Source: Methanomassiliicoccaceae archaeon UBA113 (GTDB lineage: Archaea; Thermoplasmatota; Thermoplasmata; Methanomassiliicoccales; Methanomethylophilaceae). Taken from it: 23,140 nt of DNA. The notes under the pieces are model-generated. The model did not search any database and was not told the origin of the DNA. It saw only the letters and a program-made list of their open reading frames with translations. Both the position numbers and the translations under genes were made by a program. Positions within the stretch are counted from its first letter, which is position 1, and each line of letters opens with the position of its first letter. Of the stretch, positions 1-7,796 are shown piece by piece. The stretch is taken from assembly GCA_002506175.1 (NCBI GenBank), contig DAXB01000019.1, forward strand, positions 1-23,140. The letters run 5' to 3'.

Positions 1-280
1 TAACTTTTTTATACCTTCCCCCCCCGTATAATCACTTATAGGCCGGATAGTCAATATTTGAAGAAAGGAAGTGCGAAGGAATAACGGCCGTTTCGACCAC
101 CGATGCTTTCCTCGGAAGAGGATCGTTTCACCATGATCCGGAAAATCTCGGATCGTATCGAGAGGGATGGGGGACGTGTCGGACGATATCAATAAGACGG
201 ATTTGTTTATCAATAGGCGGACACGGGATGGCTTCCGGCCCTAAACCGTTACGGTATGACAGGATGGAACGGCGGTAGAC
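1..280. other. Intergenic stretch, no convincing gene
   Basis: I see no gene here that I would defend. The left edge has a T-run (5-10) followed by an 8-C tract (18-25) and AT-rich TATA-like motifs (about 26-40), which could be the end of an upstream gene's terminator or a promoter. A 30-codon open frame (ATG 103 to TAA 195) is the only plus-strand frame of note. It has no clear ribosome binding site and I do not recognise its product. Confidence 0.4.
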
Positions 281-328
281 ATGGAAACAGAGAATAGAGC
301 GGAATGGAAATTGAAAGATAATCGGTAG

Positions 329-580
329 ATGAGAATCCGCGGTTTCCTTGCGGGTCTGATAGGATTCGTCATCTGCCCGCTCATGGGTCTCGGATCGTAC
401 TCATGGCTTGGTCGCTCGGTAGTGCTGATTTGCTTTATTTTTGCTTTATTGGGTGAAGCCTTTAAAAACAGTACACACCACCGCACCATCGTCTCATGCG
501 AGATGTTTGCCATAGGTGCGATGTTATCGTTAGCCCTCGCAGGGGTGGTCTTTTACATATATGAATATTTCAGCTGTTGA
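329..580 (+). CDS. Small hydrophobic membrane protein, unknown function
   Basis: An 83-residue open frame ending in TGA. About three membrane segments are visible (roughly residues 6-24, 29-44 and 58-79), and the N-terminus MRIRG is basic, as expected for the inside face. I do not recognise a family. No good Shine-Dalgarno precedes ATG 329. The codon directly before it (326-328) is TAG, and the frame continues upstream through 15 codons to an ATG at 281. In an organism that reads UAG as pyrrolysine the real product could therefore start at 281 and be 99 residues long with one pyrrolysine. The extension is short enough to be chance. The hydrophobic periodicity is the main reason to believe the gene at all; a fortuitous ORF is possible. 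Confidence 0.4.
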   Translation: MRIRGFLAGLIGFVICPLMGLGSYSWLGRSVVLICFIFALLGEAFKNSTHHRTIVSCEMFAIGAMLSLALAGVVFYIYEYFSC

Positions 581-945
581 ACCAGGCGTAAAACTAAAGA
601 CGGTCCTCAGACGGCCATCGCTTCACAGGGGTCTATTTCGCTGTCGGCATAACCGATGGGGGTATAGCTTTACATATATCGTCCGGAAACTCCCACTGAT
701 ACTTGTCTGGGATCCCCCCCCCCACGTTGCATCATACATATCACATGCCCTCCGCCTTCCTTCCGCGAACTTACGGATTCTGTCCGAATCCTGTAACAAT
801 CAGAGCATCGAGACTATCTGCATAGGATATGTTGACGGATTTACGTAATAATGGGGCCGTAGAAGACGTTTTTGCGCTCGGTAGGAAATAACATAATTTC
901 CGAACACAGTTATTTTTCGGGATACAGAGATTATCTTTAGAATGG
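581..945. other. Intergenic stretch with a 10-C homopolymer
   Basis: This is about 365 bases between the small membrane ORF and the 3' end of the minus-strand cobyric acid synthase paralogue. A 95-codon plus-strand frame (ATG 561 to TAA 848) crosses it, but its product has no recognisable domain, membrane pattern or start signal, and I do not call it. A run of ten C (714-723) interrupts the region. I see no RNA gene or clear terminator. Confidence 0.4.
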
Positions 946-1782
946 TCAGTTGAGGCCGATATATTTCATCAGAGAATCGAAGTCGAATCCATCCTCCTCT
1001 GCGTGAGAGATCATCGTATCCAGATTCAATAGGAACGCCTCGTTGGCATCATCGCCCGACAGATATCCTCTGGAAATGATCAGAGAGTCCTCGTCCGGAA
1101 ATTTCAGACGTTCGTACCTTAGAATCCCTAAGCATTTCATGCCGGTGAGCTCTTCCATGGACTGCAATGAGTCGCCCAAGAGCCTAATGTCACCTCTGAA
1201 GCGGTTGATTATGAAACCCTTCATCTTAGGTTTAAGTTCATTCGGTATGAGCCTCCAGGTACCATAGATGGCGGCGAACGCACCTCCCCTGTCGATGTCG
1301 CATACGAGCACTGCGGGAACTCCGATGGATTTCATGAGGCCAGTGTTCGCTATGTCTGTGGCGAACAGGTTGATCTCGGCCGGAGATCCGGATCCCTCGC
1401 ATAGTATGACATCGTGTTTGGATTCAAGCCTGGAGTATGCATCGCGGACAGTCCGAACAAGCATACCGTGATCCGCATGCGCGGTCTCATTGACTTCCAT
1501 GCACGGTTTTCCGTTAACCATCAGCTGCATCCTGCGGTCTCCCGATGGTTTGAACAGGACAGGATTCATATCCGCATCGGGTTCGATACCGCTTGCAAGC
1601 GCTTGGAAGGCCTGTGCCATCCCTATTTCGCATCCGTCGGATGTAGCGACGGAATTCAGGGAGAGGTTCGAAGCCTTGAACGGGGCTACATCGAATCCGC
1701 GGTTGTGCAGGTAGCGGCACATCATCGCACATACGGTGGTCTTCCCGCATCCGGAAGATGTACCTAGGAACAGTATGCTCAT
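946..1782 (-). CDS. CbiP/CobQ-like ATP-binding protein lacking the glutaminase domain
   Basis: A 278-residue P-loop protein paralogous to the N-terminal (synthetase) half of cobyric acid synthase. Visible motifs are the nucleotide loop GTSSGCGKTT (residues 7-16), the block APFKASNLSLNS (about 33-44), DADMNPVLFKP, CEGSGSPAEINL and DIDRGGAFA. These line up one-for-one with the neighbouring full-length CbiP. CbiP is normally about 490-500 residues; this protein stops before the class-I glutamine amidotransferase domain, and no Cys nucleophile or YMHG-type histidine block follows. Its ATG (1780-1782) overlaps the TGA of the upstream cbiP (1779-1781), so translation is probably coupled. It may use the neighbour's glutaminase, use free ammonia, or act on a different cobamide intermediate; these are inferences. 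It ends in TGA, and nothing suggests a recent frameshift of a longer gene. Confidence 0.85.
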   Translation of the reverse strand: MSILFLGTSSGCGKTTVCAMMCRYLHNRGFDVAPFKASNLSLNSVATSDGCEIGMAQAFQALASGIEPDADMNPVLFKPSGDRRMQLMVNGKPCMEVNETAHADHGMLVRTVRDAYSRLESKHDVILCEGSGSPAEINLFATDIANTGLMKSIGVPAVLVCDIDRGGAFAAIYGTWRLIPNELKPKMKGFIINRFRGDIRLLGDSLQSMEELTGMKCLGILRYERLKFPDEDSLIISRGYLSGDDANEAFLLNLDTMISHAEEDGFDFDSLMKYIGLN

Positions 1783-3587
1783 TCATTCACTCCCAGCAAG
1801 GCCATGATTGTTTTCATGTCCAGATTCTTCTCGAAGATATCTGCGAGTTTCTGGATATTCTCCTCCACTGATGCGTCATAGTCTTTGGCAGGACAGTTTT
1901 CGGTGAAATCGTTCTTCATGACGGAGACGAAATGCCTTCTGAACGAAGGCTTGTCGAAAAGACCATGCATGTATGTTCCATAGAGTTTCTCGTCTTCTCT
2001 GACCGATCCTTCCTGCTCCGGATCACCGAACATCTTCTCAATCGTGAACAACGGCTTCTCATTGACTTCCGAGATTCCCATGTGAAGTTCATAACCTGTA
2101 AACTCGCCGAGGTCTCCTATGTTGAGTTTTCCCTGATCGCGGCGGATGCATTTGTCATACGATGGGAATCTGGTGGTGTTGTCGAGAAGTCCGAGCCCTT
2201 CGTAAACCTTCTTCTCACCGTTCTCGAGTCCTTCGGAATCGTCCAGGGTCTTACCCATCATCTGGTATCCGCCGCATATGCCGAGGATTGGCCCCCTGCC
2301 TTTGAACTTCAAGACGGAGTTGGCGATACCTTTCTCTTTCATCCAGTTGAGATCGGATATGGTGTTCTTGGTTCCGGGAAGGATGATGGCGGCAACCCCG
2401 AGGAAATCCTCCGGTTTCTCGATGTATCTTATTCTTACGTTTTCCAGGAGCAGCGGGTCAAGATCCGTGAAGTTGGCAATGTGCGGGAACTTGATCACCC
2501 CGATGAGAGGGCCGCTTCCCTGTTCAGAGGATCTGAGCGATTCGGAATCCTCCTTAGGGAGGTTCACATCGGCATGAGGTATAATTCCGATGACAGGAAC
2601 TCCCGTTATCTCTTCAAGTGTGCTGATGCCGGCACCGAAGCATTTCGGATCGCCTCTGACATTGTTCATGACGATCCCCTTGATCCTCTTCCTGTCTGAT
2701 TCAGGTATGAGCTTTATGGTCCCGACAGCATATCCGAACGATCCGCCGAATTCGGCATTGATGACCAGGATGACGTCTGCATCTGCTATCTCAGCCGCAC
2801 GCATGTTCGCTATGTCCTTGTCATAGATGTTGATCTCCGCAGGGGATCCGGCCCCTTCCATGATGACGAAATCATACCTGTCCTTGAGGAATTCCATCTG
2901 TTCCTTGACTATGCCGATGCCGACTTCATCGACGAATTCGCTGTAATAGGTTTCAGCATCATAGTCCTTGAACGGTTTCCCGCAGATGATGACCTGCGAG
3001 ACGCAGTCGCCTTTCGGTTTCAGCAGTATGGGGTTCATGTGCGAATCGGGGTTCTTCAGACCTGCAGCCTTGGCCTGAAGGTCCTGTGCCAATGCGATCT
3101 CCTCGCCGAACAAGGTCACTTTGGAATTCAAGCTCATGTTCTGGGCTTTGAAAGGGGCGACTAGATATCCTCTGTCATGCAATATCCTGCAGAGTGCTGT
3201 GACGGTAACGGTTTTACCGGCATCCGATGTGGCACCGACAACCATCAGAGCCTTTCCTTTCTTCCAGTACTTTTTCTTTGCTGATTCGAATATATCCTTG
3301 AATCTGGTATCGTTGGCATCTTCAATCCCGAGTCTGTCGATTTCCTCGTAGATGAACTTGCATACATCGGTCCTGTGTATGAAAAGACAGTCGGTGCAGT
3401 CCCATACCGGGCCGTGCTTGGTCTCAACCTCGCATCCGAAAGTTCTGTCATTGCAGGGGAAGAACGGGCAGTAGCACCAGGAGCAGTCCTGATGGGTGAA
3501 ATGCGCAGGATGGTATGGGCATTCGCAGTTGGATCCGATCCAACCTCTTTTGATTTCCTCATTTACCTTCTTGCGCATGCAGTCCAT
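1779..3587 (-). CDS. cbiP: Cobyric acid synthase with N-terminal cysteine-rich domain
   Basis: This enzyme uses glutamine and ATP to amidate the side chains of adenosyl-cobyrinic acid a,c-diamide to give adenosylcobyric acid, in the cytoplasm. The 602-residue product is about 100 residues longer than usual. Residues 1-80 are Cys-rich (C21, C23, C35, C38, C40, C45, C52, C64, C67, C76) with the pattern DCSWCYCPFFPC then WDCTDC, matching the 'cysteine-rich small domain' family (Pfam PF04071) and probably metal-binding. The synthetase domain follows with GATSDAGKT (118-126), APFKAQNMSLNS and MEGAGSPAEIN. The glutaminase domain has the nucleophile in GICGGYQ (Cys438) and YMHGLFD (His541). Its TGA overlaps the next gene's ATG. 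A TATA-like element lies about 33 bases upstream. MDCM offers two possible starts three codons apart. Confidence 0.93.
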   Translation of the reverse strand: MDCMRKKVNEEIKRGWIGSNCECPYHPAHFTHQDCSWCYCPFFPCNDRTFGCEVETKHGPVWDCTDCLFIHRTDVCKFIYEEIDRLGIEDANDTRFKDIFESAKKKYWKKGKALMVVGATSDAGKTVTVTALCRILHDRGYLVAPFKAQNMSLNSKVTLFGEEIALAQDLQAKAAGLKNPDSHMNPILLKPKGDCVSQVIICGKPFKDYDAETYYSEFVDEVGIGIVKEQMEFLKDRYDFVIMEGAGSPAEINIYDKDIANMRAAEIADADVILVINAEFGGSFGYAVGTIKLIPESDRKRIKGIVMNNVRGDPKCFGAGISTLEEITGVPVIGIIPHADVNLPKEDSESLRSSEQGSGPLIGVIKFPHIANFTDLDPLLLENVRIRYIEKPEDFLGVAAIILPGTKNTISDLNWMKEKGIANSVLKFKGRGPILGICGGYQMMGKTLDDSEGLENGEKKVYEGLGLLDNTTRFPSYDKCIRRDQGKLNIGDLGEFTGYELHMGISEVNEKPLFTIEKMFGDPEQEGSVREDEKLYGTYMHGLFDKPSFRRHFVSVMKNDFTENCPAKDYDASVEENIQKLADIFEKNLDMKTIMALLGVNE

Positions 3588-3615
3588 TTCAATCTATCAG
3601 TAATCGTCTGCATCC

Positions 3616-3625
3616 GATATAAAGG
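3616..3625 (-). promoter_or_regulatory. Archaeal TATA box for the cbiP operon
   Basis: Read on the minus strand the site is CCTTTATATC. Its centre is about 33 bases before the cbiP ATG (3587), predicting a very short leader. No other strong AT-rich element lies in the gap. The assignment rests on position and sequence only. Confidence 0.45.
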
Positions 3626-3718
3626 TGATAACAAGGCAAGGCGGATGCTCGTTTGCACTAAACGGAGTATGATCCATCTCAAAGAAAGTCTTCGCTGATA
3701 AGCAATAATCGATTCTAA

Positions 3719-3764
3719 AGTCACTGGTTAGGGCCTTTGGGGTAGTACGCCGGGTACCAATGAC
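3719..3764 (-). terminator. Hairpin behind the corrinoid protein gene
   Basis: GTCACTGGT (3719-3727) and ACCAATGAC (3756-3764) are complementary except for one position that becomes a G-U pair in the minus-strand RNA. The structure starts seven bases past the TGA of the minus-strand corrinoid gene. A short T-rich stretch follows on that strand. It is probably a transcript-end structure rather than a proven terminator. Confidence 0.35.
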
Positions 3765-3770
3765 TATAAT

Positions 3771-4430
3771 TCAACGCATCGAAGGGAATGATTCCAAGAG
3801 TCTCTTCATGCATCCGGAAGAGTTGCGGGTCCAGATGTCGGCACCTATCCTGTCGGCCCATGCCTGCGTGGTCGGCGGGCCCCCTATACAGGTGATCACC
3901 TTGTCCCTTATTCCGGCTGTGCGGAGCCTCTCTTCAAGTACCATCTCGTTAGGAAGAGCGGTGGACATTATGACGGATGTCACTACGGCCTCGGCATTTC
4001 TGTCGATGGCTTCCTTTATAATCACATCCACGGGCACATCTGAGCCCAGATCTATCACGTTGAAACCCAATCCAGATAGTTCGAGGCGCAACACATCCTT
4101 CCCCTGGCTGTGCCTGTCCCCCTCTATCGTTGCCAGGATTATGGCTGGGTGCGATATGGAGCAAGCGGAGGTTGAAAGGACATCCATCCCGGCTTTGGCG
4201 GCCATGCATGATGATGACATCTGTGCCATGGTGACTCTGCCAAGGTCGAAAAGTTCCGCAGTCTCGATGAGCCCGTCTTGGATTCCGCGCACGGCATCAT
4301 GGGCTGTACCGACGTTCACTGCGTCACGGCATATCGATACAACGGCATCCGATTCATGATCCATCACCGATTTCTTTGCCATGACATACGTTTCGGCATC
4401 CATCGCCATGTTTGGTGAAATGCTTTTCAT
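3771..4430 (-). CDS. Methyltransferase corrinoid protein (MtbC/MttC-like)
   Basis: A 219-residue cobalamin-binding protein of the type that carries a methyl group between a substrate methyltransferase and a CoM methyltransferase in methylotrophic methanogenesis. The N-terminal helical cap domain is followed by the B12-binding Rossmann domain. The lower-axial histidine motif DxHxxG is present as DRHSQG, and the later SxL and GG signatures appear as MSTAL and CIGGPPTTQAWADRIGAD. The canonical EGDIHDIGK is altered to EGDRHSQGK, so this is a divergent member and the substrate cannot be assigned. No methyltransferase gene adjoins it. Coordinates give the longest frame. A TATA box at 4433-4440 lies only a few bases before that ATG, so the true start may be Met8 (codon 4407-4409) on a leaderless message, which also fits the family's usual N-terminus better. 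Confidence 0.87.
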   Translation of the reverse strand: MKSISPNMAMDAETYVMAKKSVMDHESDAVVSICRDAVNVGTAHDAVRGIQDGLIETAELFDLGRVTMAQMSSSCMAAKAGMDVLSTSACSISHPAIILATIEGDRHSQGKDVLRLELSGLGFNVIDLGSDVPVDVIIKEAIDRNAEAVVTSVIMSTALPNEMVLEERLRTAGIRDKVITCIGGPPTTQAWADRIGADIWTRNSSGCMKRLLESFPSMR

Positions 4431-4432
4431 TG

Positions 4433-4440
4433 TTTATATC
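4433..4440 (-). promoter_or_regulatory. TATA box for the corrinoid protein gene
   Basis: On the minus strand the site reads GATATAAA. Its centre is about 27 bases upstream of the in-frame ATG at 4407-4409, the spacing expected for a leaderless archaeal transcript, whereas the upstream ATG at 4430 would lie before the predicted transcription start. Confidence 0.45.
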
Positions 4441-4489
4441 TGATGATAATCGTCGGGAAAAGCGAAGTATGAATGGCGGCCTGACAGAA

Positions 4490-4505
4490 CATAATATAAT
4501 TTATG
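4490..4505 (+). promoter_or_regulatory. TATA box for the yhaO-yhaN operon
   Basis: An AT-only stretch, ATAATATAATTTAT, centred about 27 bases before ATG 4525. The spacing predicts a leaderless or nearly leaderless message. No Shine-Dalgarno precedes ATG 4525, which agrees. The site shares a 94-base gap with the divergent corrinoid gene promoter. Confidence 0.45.
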
Positions 4506-4524
4506 TAGACTATAGGCTACCCAG

Positions 4525-5697
4525 ATGTCGGAGTTTTCTTTCGTACACTGCGCGGACCTTCATCTGGGGTCTCGTTTCAAAGGCCTCGAGACCAAGGATG
4601 CGGACACTGCTTCCAGATTCAGGGAATCTGTATTCGATTCCTTCAGACGCATAATCGACCTCACAATTGAGAAGGCCGATCTGCTGATTGTATCCGGGGA
4701 CATTTATGATGATGAGTATGCCTCACCGTCAACCCGCATGTTCTTCGCCAGGGAGCTTGCCAGAGCGGGAGTGCCCGTTTTCATCTGCAGAGGAAACCAC
4801 GACAGCGTAACATCCTGGGACGAGTCCATCCCGTATCCTTCCAACGTCATCGAGTTCGGATCGGAAATGTCGACCATAGAGGTCAGCGATGATGCAGAGG
4901 TCATCGGAATCAGTTATTCAACACAGCATGAGACGAGGAATCTGGTTTCGATGCTCTCGGGAAGTCCTGACAGGTTCACGATCGCCTGCGTCCATGCAGA
5001 TTGCGAATCGGTAACGGAAGGGTACCCGTACGCACCGTTCAGCCTTTCAGATCTGAATGGCAAAGCGGTAGACTATTGGGCTCTCGGTCACATACACAAG
5101 AGGGACGTCGTATCTCGGTCCCCTTATGCAATCTACCCCGGAAATATCCAGGGAAGGAGTTTCAGGGAGACCGGGGAGAAGGGTGCATATCTTGTCAAAG
5201 TATCTTCCAGATCGGTTGTATCATGCGATTTCATACCCACCCAGACTTTTGTATGGAATGATGTTTCCGTAGATATCGGTGGCAAGACATTGGAACAGAT
5301 AATCTCCGATCTCAAATGCTATGGAAAGAACGATGTCTGCCGTATAACATTCACGGGTTCAGGCGACCTCAACACTATGCTTCGTACCGAAGAAGATGAG
5401 TTTGTAAAGATATTGGGCGGTTCATTGGACTGCACAGTGTCTTCAATAATCGTGGATACTGTGCCTTTCGTCGACATTGATGCCAGGGCCGGAGGTAACG
5501 ACATCACCGCAGCAGTCATCAAGACTGGCAGAGGGGTCGAAGCTCTCACCAAGGATGAGATAATCGACATAATATGCACTAACAAACCGCTTGCGGCGCA
5601 TCGCGAATACTTCGCTTCCATGTCCGAGGAGTCTATCAGGTCCCTTGTTGAAGAGGCCCTAAGATCAACAGTTACCAGGCTGGAGGCGATGAGATGA
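4525..5697 (+). CDS. YhaO/SbcD/Mre11-family metallophosphoesterase nuclease
   Basis: A 390-residue calcineurin-like phosphoesterase of the DNA-repair exonuclease class. The two-metal motifs occur in order: DLHLGS (Asp11, His13), SGDIYDD (Asp59), RGNHD (Asn91, His92), CVHAD (His157) and GHIHKRD (His189, His191). The C-terminal 150 residues lack these motifs and match the usual capping/partner-binding region in size. The family cuts DNA ends together with an SMC/Rad50-like ATPase. Here the next gene encodes exactly such an ATPase, and the stop (5695-5697) overlaps its ATG (5694-5696), so the two are probably translationally coupled and form a complex. Length and pairing resemble Bacillus YhaO/YhaN more than archaeal Mre11/Rad50. 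Confidence 0.85.
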   Translation: MSEFSFVHCADLHLGSRFKGLETKDADTASRFRESVFDSFRRIIDLTIEKADLLIVSGDIYDDEYASPSTRMFFARELARAGVPVFICRGNHDSVTSWDESIPYPSNVIEFGSEMSTIEVSDDAEVIGISYSTQHETRNLVSMLSGSPDRFTIACVHADCESVTEGYPYAPFSLSDLNGKAVDYWALGHIHKRDVVSRSPYAIYPGNIQGRSFRETGEKGAYLVKVSSRSVVSCDFIPTQTFVWNDVSVDIGGKTLEQIISDLKCYGKNDVCRITFTGSGDLNTMLRTEEDEFVKILGGSLDCTVSSIIVDTVPFVDIDARAGGNDITAAVIKTGRGVEALTKDEIIDIICTNKPLAAHREYFASMSEESIRSLVEEALRSTVTRLEAMR

Positions 5698-7790
5698 GGA
5701 TACAGAGAATATCCGTCGGATCATTCGGAAGGATGATCGGCCGCGAGTTCGAACTCAGTCCCGGGTTTAACATCTTTTATGGCCCCAACGAATCCGGTAA
5801 GACCACTCTGATGGAGTTCGTCAGAACCACGTTGGTACCGACGAACAAGAAGAAACTGTATCCTGAGCGCAACAAGAGCAACAACGGACTCATCGAAGCG
5901 GTCGAGGGCGGCGAACCGTATGTCATACAGCTCGATTACAGGCAACGTAAGGGGGCAGTCCCAGAATGCATCGCAGGCATGGATCCAGAGCTATTCAGAT
6001 CCATACATGCCATGAGCTATTCCGATCTAGACAACGACAGTATCTTCGAGTCTAACGGAATCATCTCCAATTATCTGTCTATCCCAGGTGGAGAAGCTGT
6101 TCCGGCCGTATTGAAGGCCATCGAATCGGATATAACCGAACAGGTTGGAACGGTGCCCAGGGGATCTTCGCAACTTCACACATACCAGTCATCTATCGAT
6201 TCAACTCGCGAGAAGGTCCTGGAACTCAGGGCTAAAACCGAATCATACTCTGACATCATGGTTGAGAAAGATTCGCTCAACGAAAGACTTAATGAGCTCA
6301 AAGAATACAATGAGAAGGCCCGTGCCGTCAATGCATAGGCTGACAAGATCGATACACAGAGGGATCTTTTCGTCCGCCTTTCGAAGCTCCGTTCCAGGAG
6401 GGACGAGATCCGTTCCAAGCCTATTGCCGACGATGAAGCCGATTAGAAGCACAGGATTCTGCAGTCCAGGGTACAGTCTACACAGGCCGCATTCAATCTC
6501 ATCGACTCTCAGCGCTCATCGATAGCGAAGAAGCTCCCGACCGACGAAGGATCCATACGTGCTCTTTCTCCCCGTTACTCTTCCGCCGAGAAATCCTATG
6601 CCGAATATCGCGAACGCGCTACCCGTGCACCTCAGACCAGGATGGTCAAGAACAAGTTCAATCCTATTGTCGCTGTCTCAGGAGCTGTAATCATGGCCGC
6701 AGGAGCGGTGCCGTACATTATGAACATGGGCAATTGGTTCGCTATATCCGCGGCATGCTTGGCCGCAGGCGCTATCCTCATCGGGGCTTATGCTCTGGCC
6801 AGACCTAAACATGAAGAGGTTGTCAGGGACACGCTGAATGAGAAATGGATATCGGATTACGAGAAGGAGGTGGAGAGTCTCATGGCATCTTCGAACATTC
6901 AGCATCTTTCGGTCGAAGGGGACATAGATTCCATCAGAAATGTGTCGAAGGTTATCGCCGACCTTGATGCCAACCTGCCACAGTGGTCACAGGCCAACTC
7001 CGCGATGCTCGAGGCTCGCAACGATTTGACTGTTTTCCTGACACCCTACGGAGGAGAGGAGGGATTCTCAAGGTCCAAGGAGGAGTACAGGGAGCTGATC
7101 ACTTGCGAATCCAGCATCGACGCCGTATCCGAAACAATAAGGGCTGCCGGATACGATCCCGACATGCCGTTCTCCGAAATCCAGAGGATGGATCTGAAAG
7201 ACGACGAGCAGATGGATGTCAATAAGAACATCGGCCTTCTGGAAGAACGTCTCGACAATATCATCAAGGACGGAGAGCTTGACAGGGAGATCGATAGGCT
7301 TTCATCTCTCACAGCTCACAGGGATGCGGTTCTCAGGGAGGGCGCCATTACAATCCTGTCCTCGCACATCCTGAACGGTGCATGCGCAGACCTCTACAAG
7401 AACGTGCAGCCCGAAGTCCTCCGCATCGCCGATTGTTATCTGTCGTTGATGACAAACGGTCTCTACCGCATGGATTCCGATCCTCGCAACGATGAACTCA
7501 CGGTCATCTCCGACGATGGCAAAAAGACACTATTCCAGTGCAGTGCCGGAACCCGCGCCCAGATACTCCTATCCCTTAAGCTGGCGATCGCTAAGCAGAT
7601 GTGCGGCGGAAAGGTTCCGATGATCCTCGATGATGTCCTAATAACATTCGACTCGGCCAGGATGGAGGGTGCTTGCAAAGCGTTGTCGCAAATATCTTCG
7701 GAGATGCAGATTCTTCTGTTCACATGTAGCGATTCTGTTCTGAAGGTCTGTGAGAACATACCTGATGCCAATGTCATCAAAATGATCTGA
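5694..7790 (+). CDS. YhaN/Rad50-like ATPase with two in-frame UAG codons
   Basis: One reading frame of 698 codons, interrupted only by TAG at codons 215 (6336-6338) and 251 (6444-6446), ending in TGA. Before the first TAG are the Walker A loop GPNESGKT (30-37) and the start of a coiled coil. Between and after the TAGs the frame stays open and charged. Two membrane segments follow (about 324-343 and 348-367), as in YhaN proteins, then more coiled coil. The C-terminal ATPase lobe has signature CSAGTRAQ (616-623), Walker B VPMILDD (641-647) and FTCSD. ATP hydrolysis by the joined N and C lobes should drive the YhaO nuclease. The simplest reading is UAG decoded as pyrrolysine, giving a full-length protein. 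A nonsense-mutated pseudogene, or two separate polypeptides with restart near ATG 6642, are the alternatives. I favour readthrough because there is no frameshift, no TAA or TGA interruption and no motif loss. Confidence 0.8.
6336..6338 (+). other. In-frame TAG, candidate pyrrolysine codon 1
   Basis: This is codon 215 of the yhaN-like gene, flanked by AVNA and ADKI. It falls in a hydrophilic, probably coiled-coil stretch. Codons on both sides look coding. No stop of any other kind occurs in this frame until the TGA at 7788-7790. Confidence 0.6.
6444..6446 (+). other. In-frame TAG, candidate pyrrolysine codon 2
   Basis: This is codon 251 of the yhaN-like gene, 36 codons after the first TAG, flanked by DEAD and KHRI in a charged coiled-coil region. 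The downstream frame runs directly into the membrane segments and C-terminal ATPase lobe. Confidence 0.6.
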
Positions 7791-7796
7791 CGGAGC

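Noticed and set aside
561..848. A 95-codon plus-strand frame
   Set aside because: No recognisable domain, no start signal, a C10 run in the middle, and it overlaps the preceding ORF. It may be real but I cannot support it.
1932..2699. A 255-codon plus-strand frame inside cbiP
   Set aside because: It lies wholly opposite the conserved synthetase and glutaminase domains and shows no motif of its own.
6145..6525. A 126-codon frame spanning the first TAG in another phase, which might indicate a frameshift
   Set aside because: Its product is Arg/Ser/His-rich shadow sequence, and the original phase keeps coding-like codons straight through both TAGs into the C-terminal ATPase motifs.
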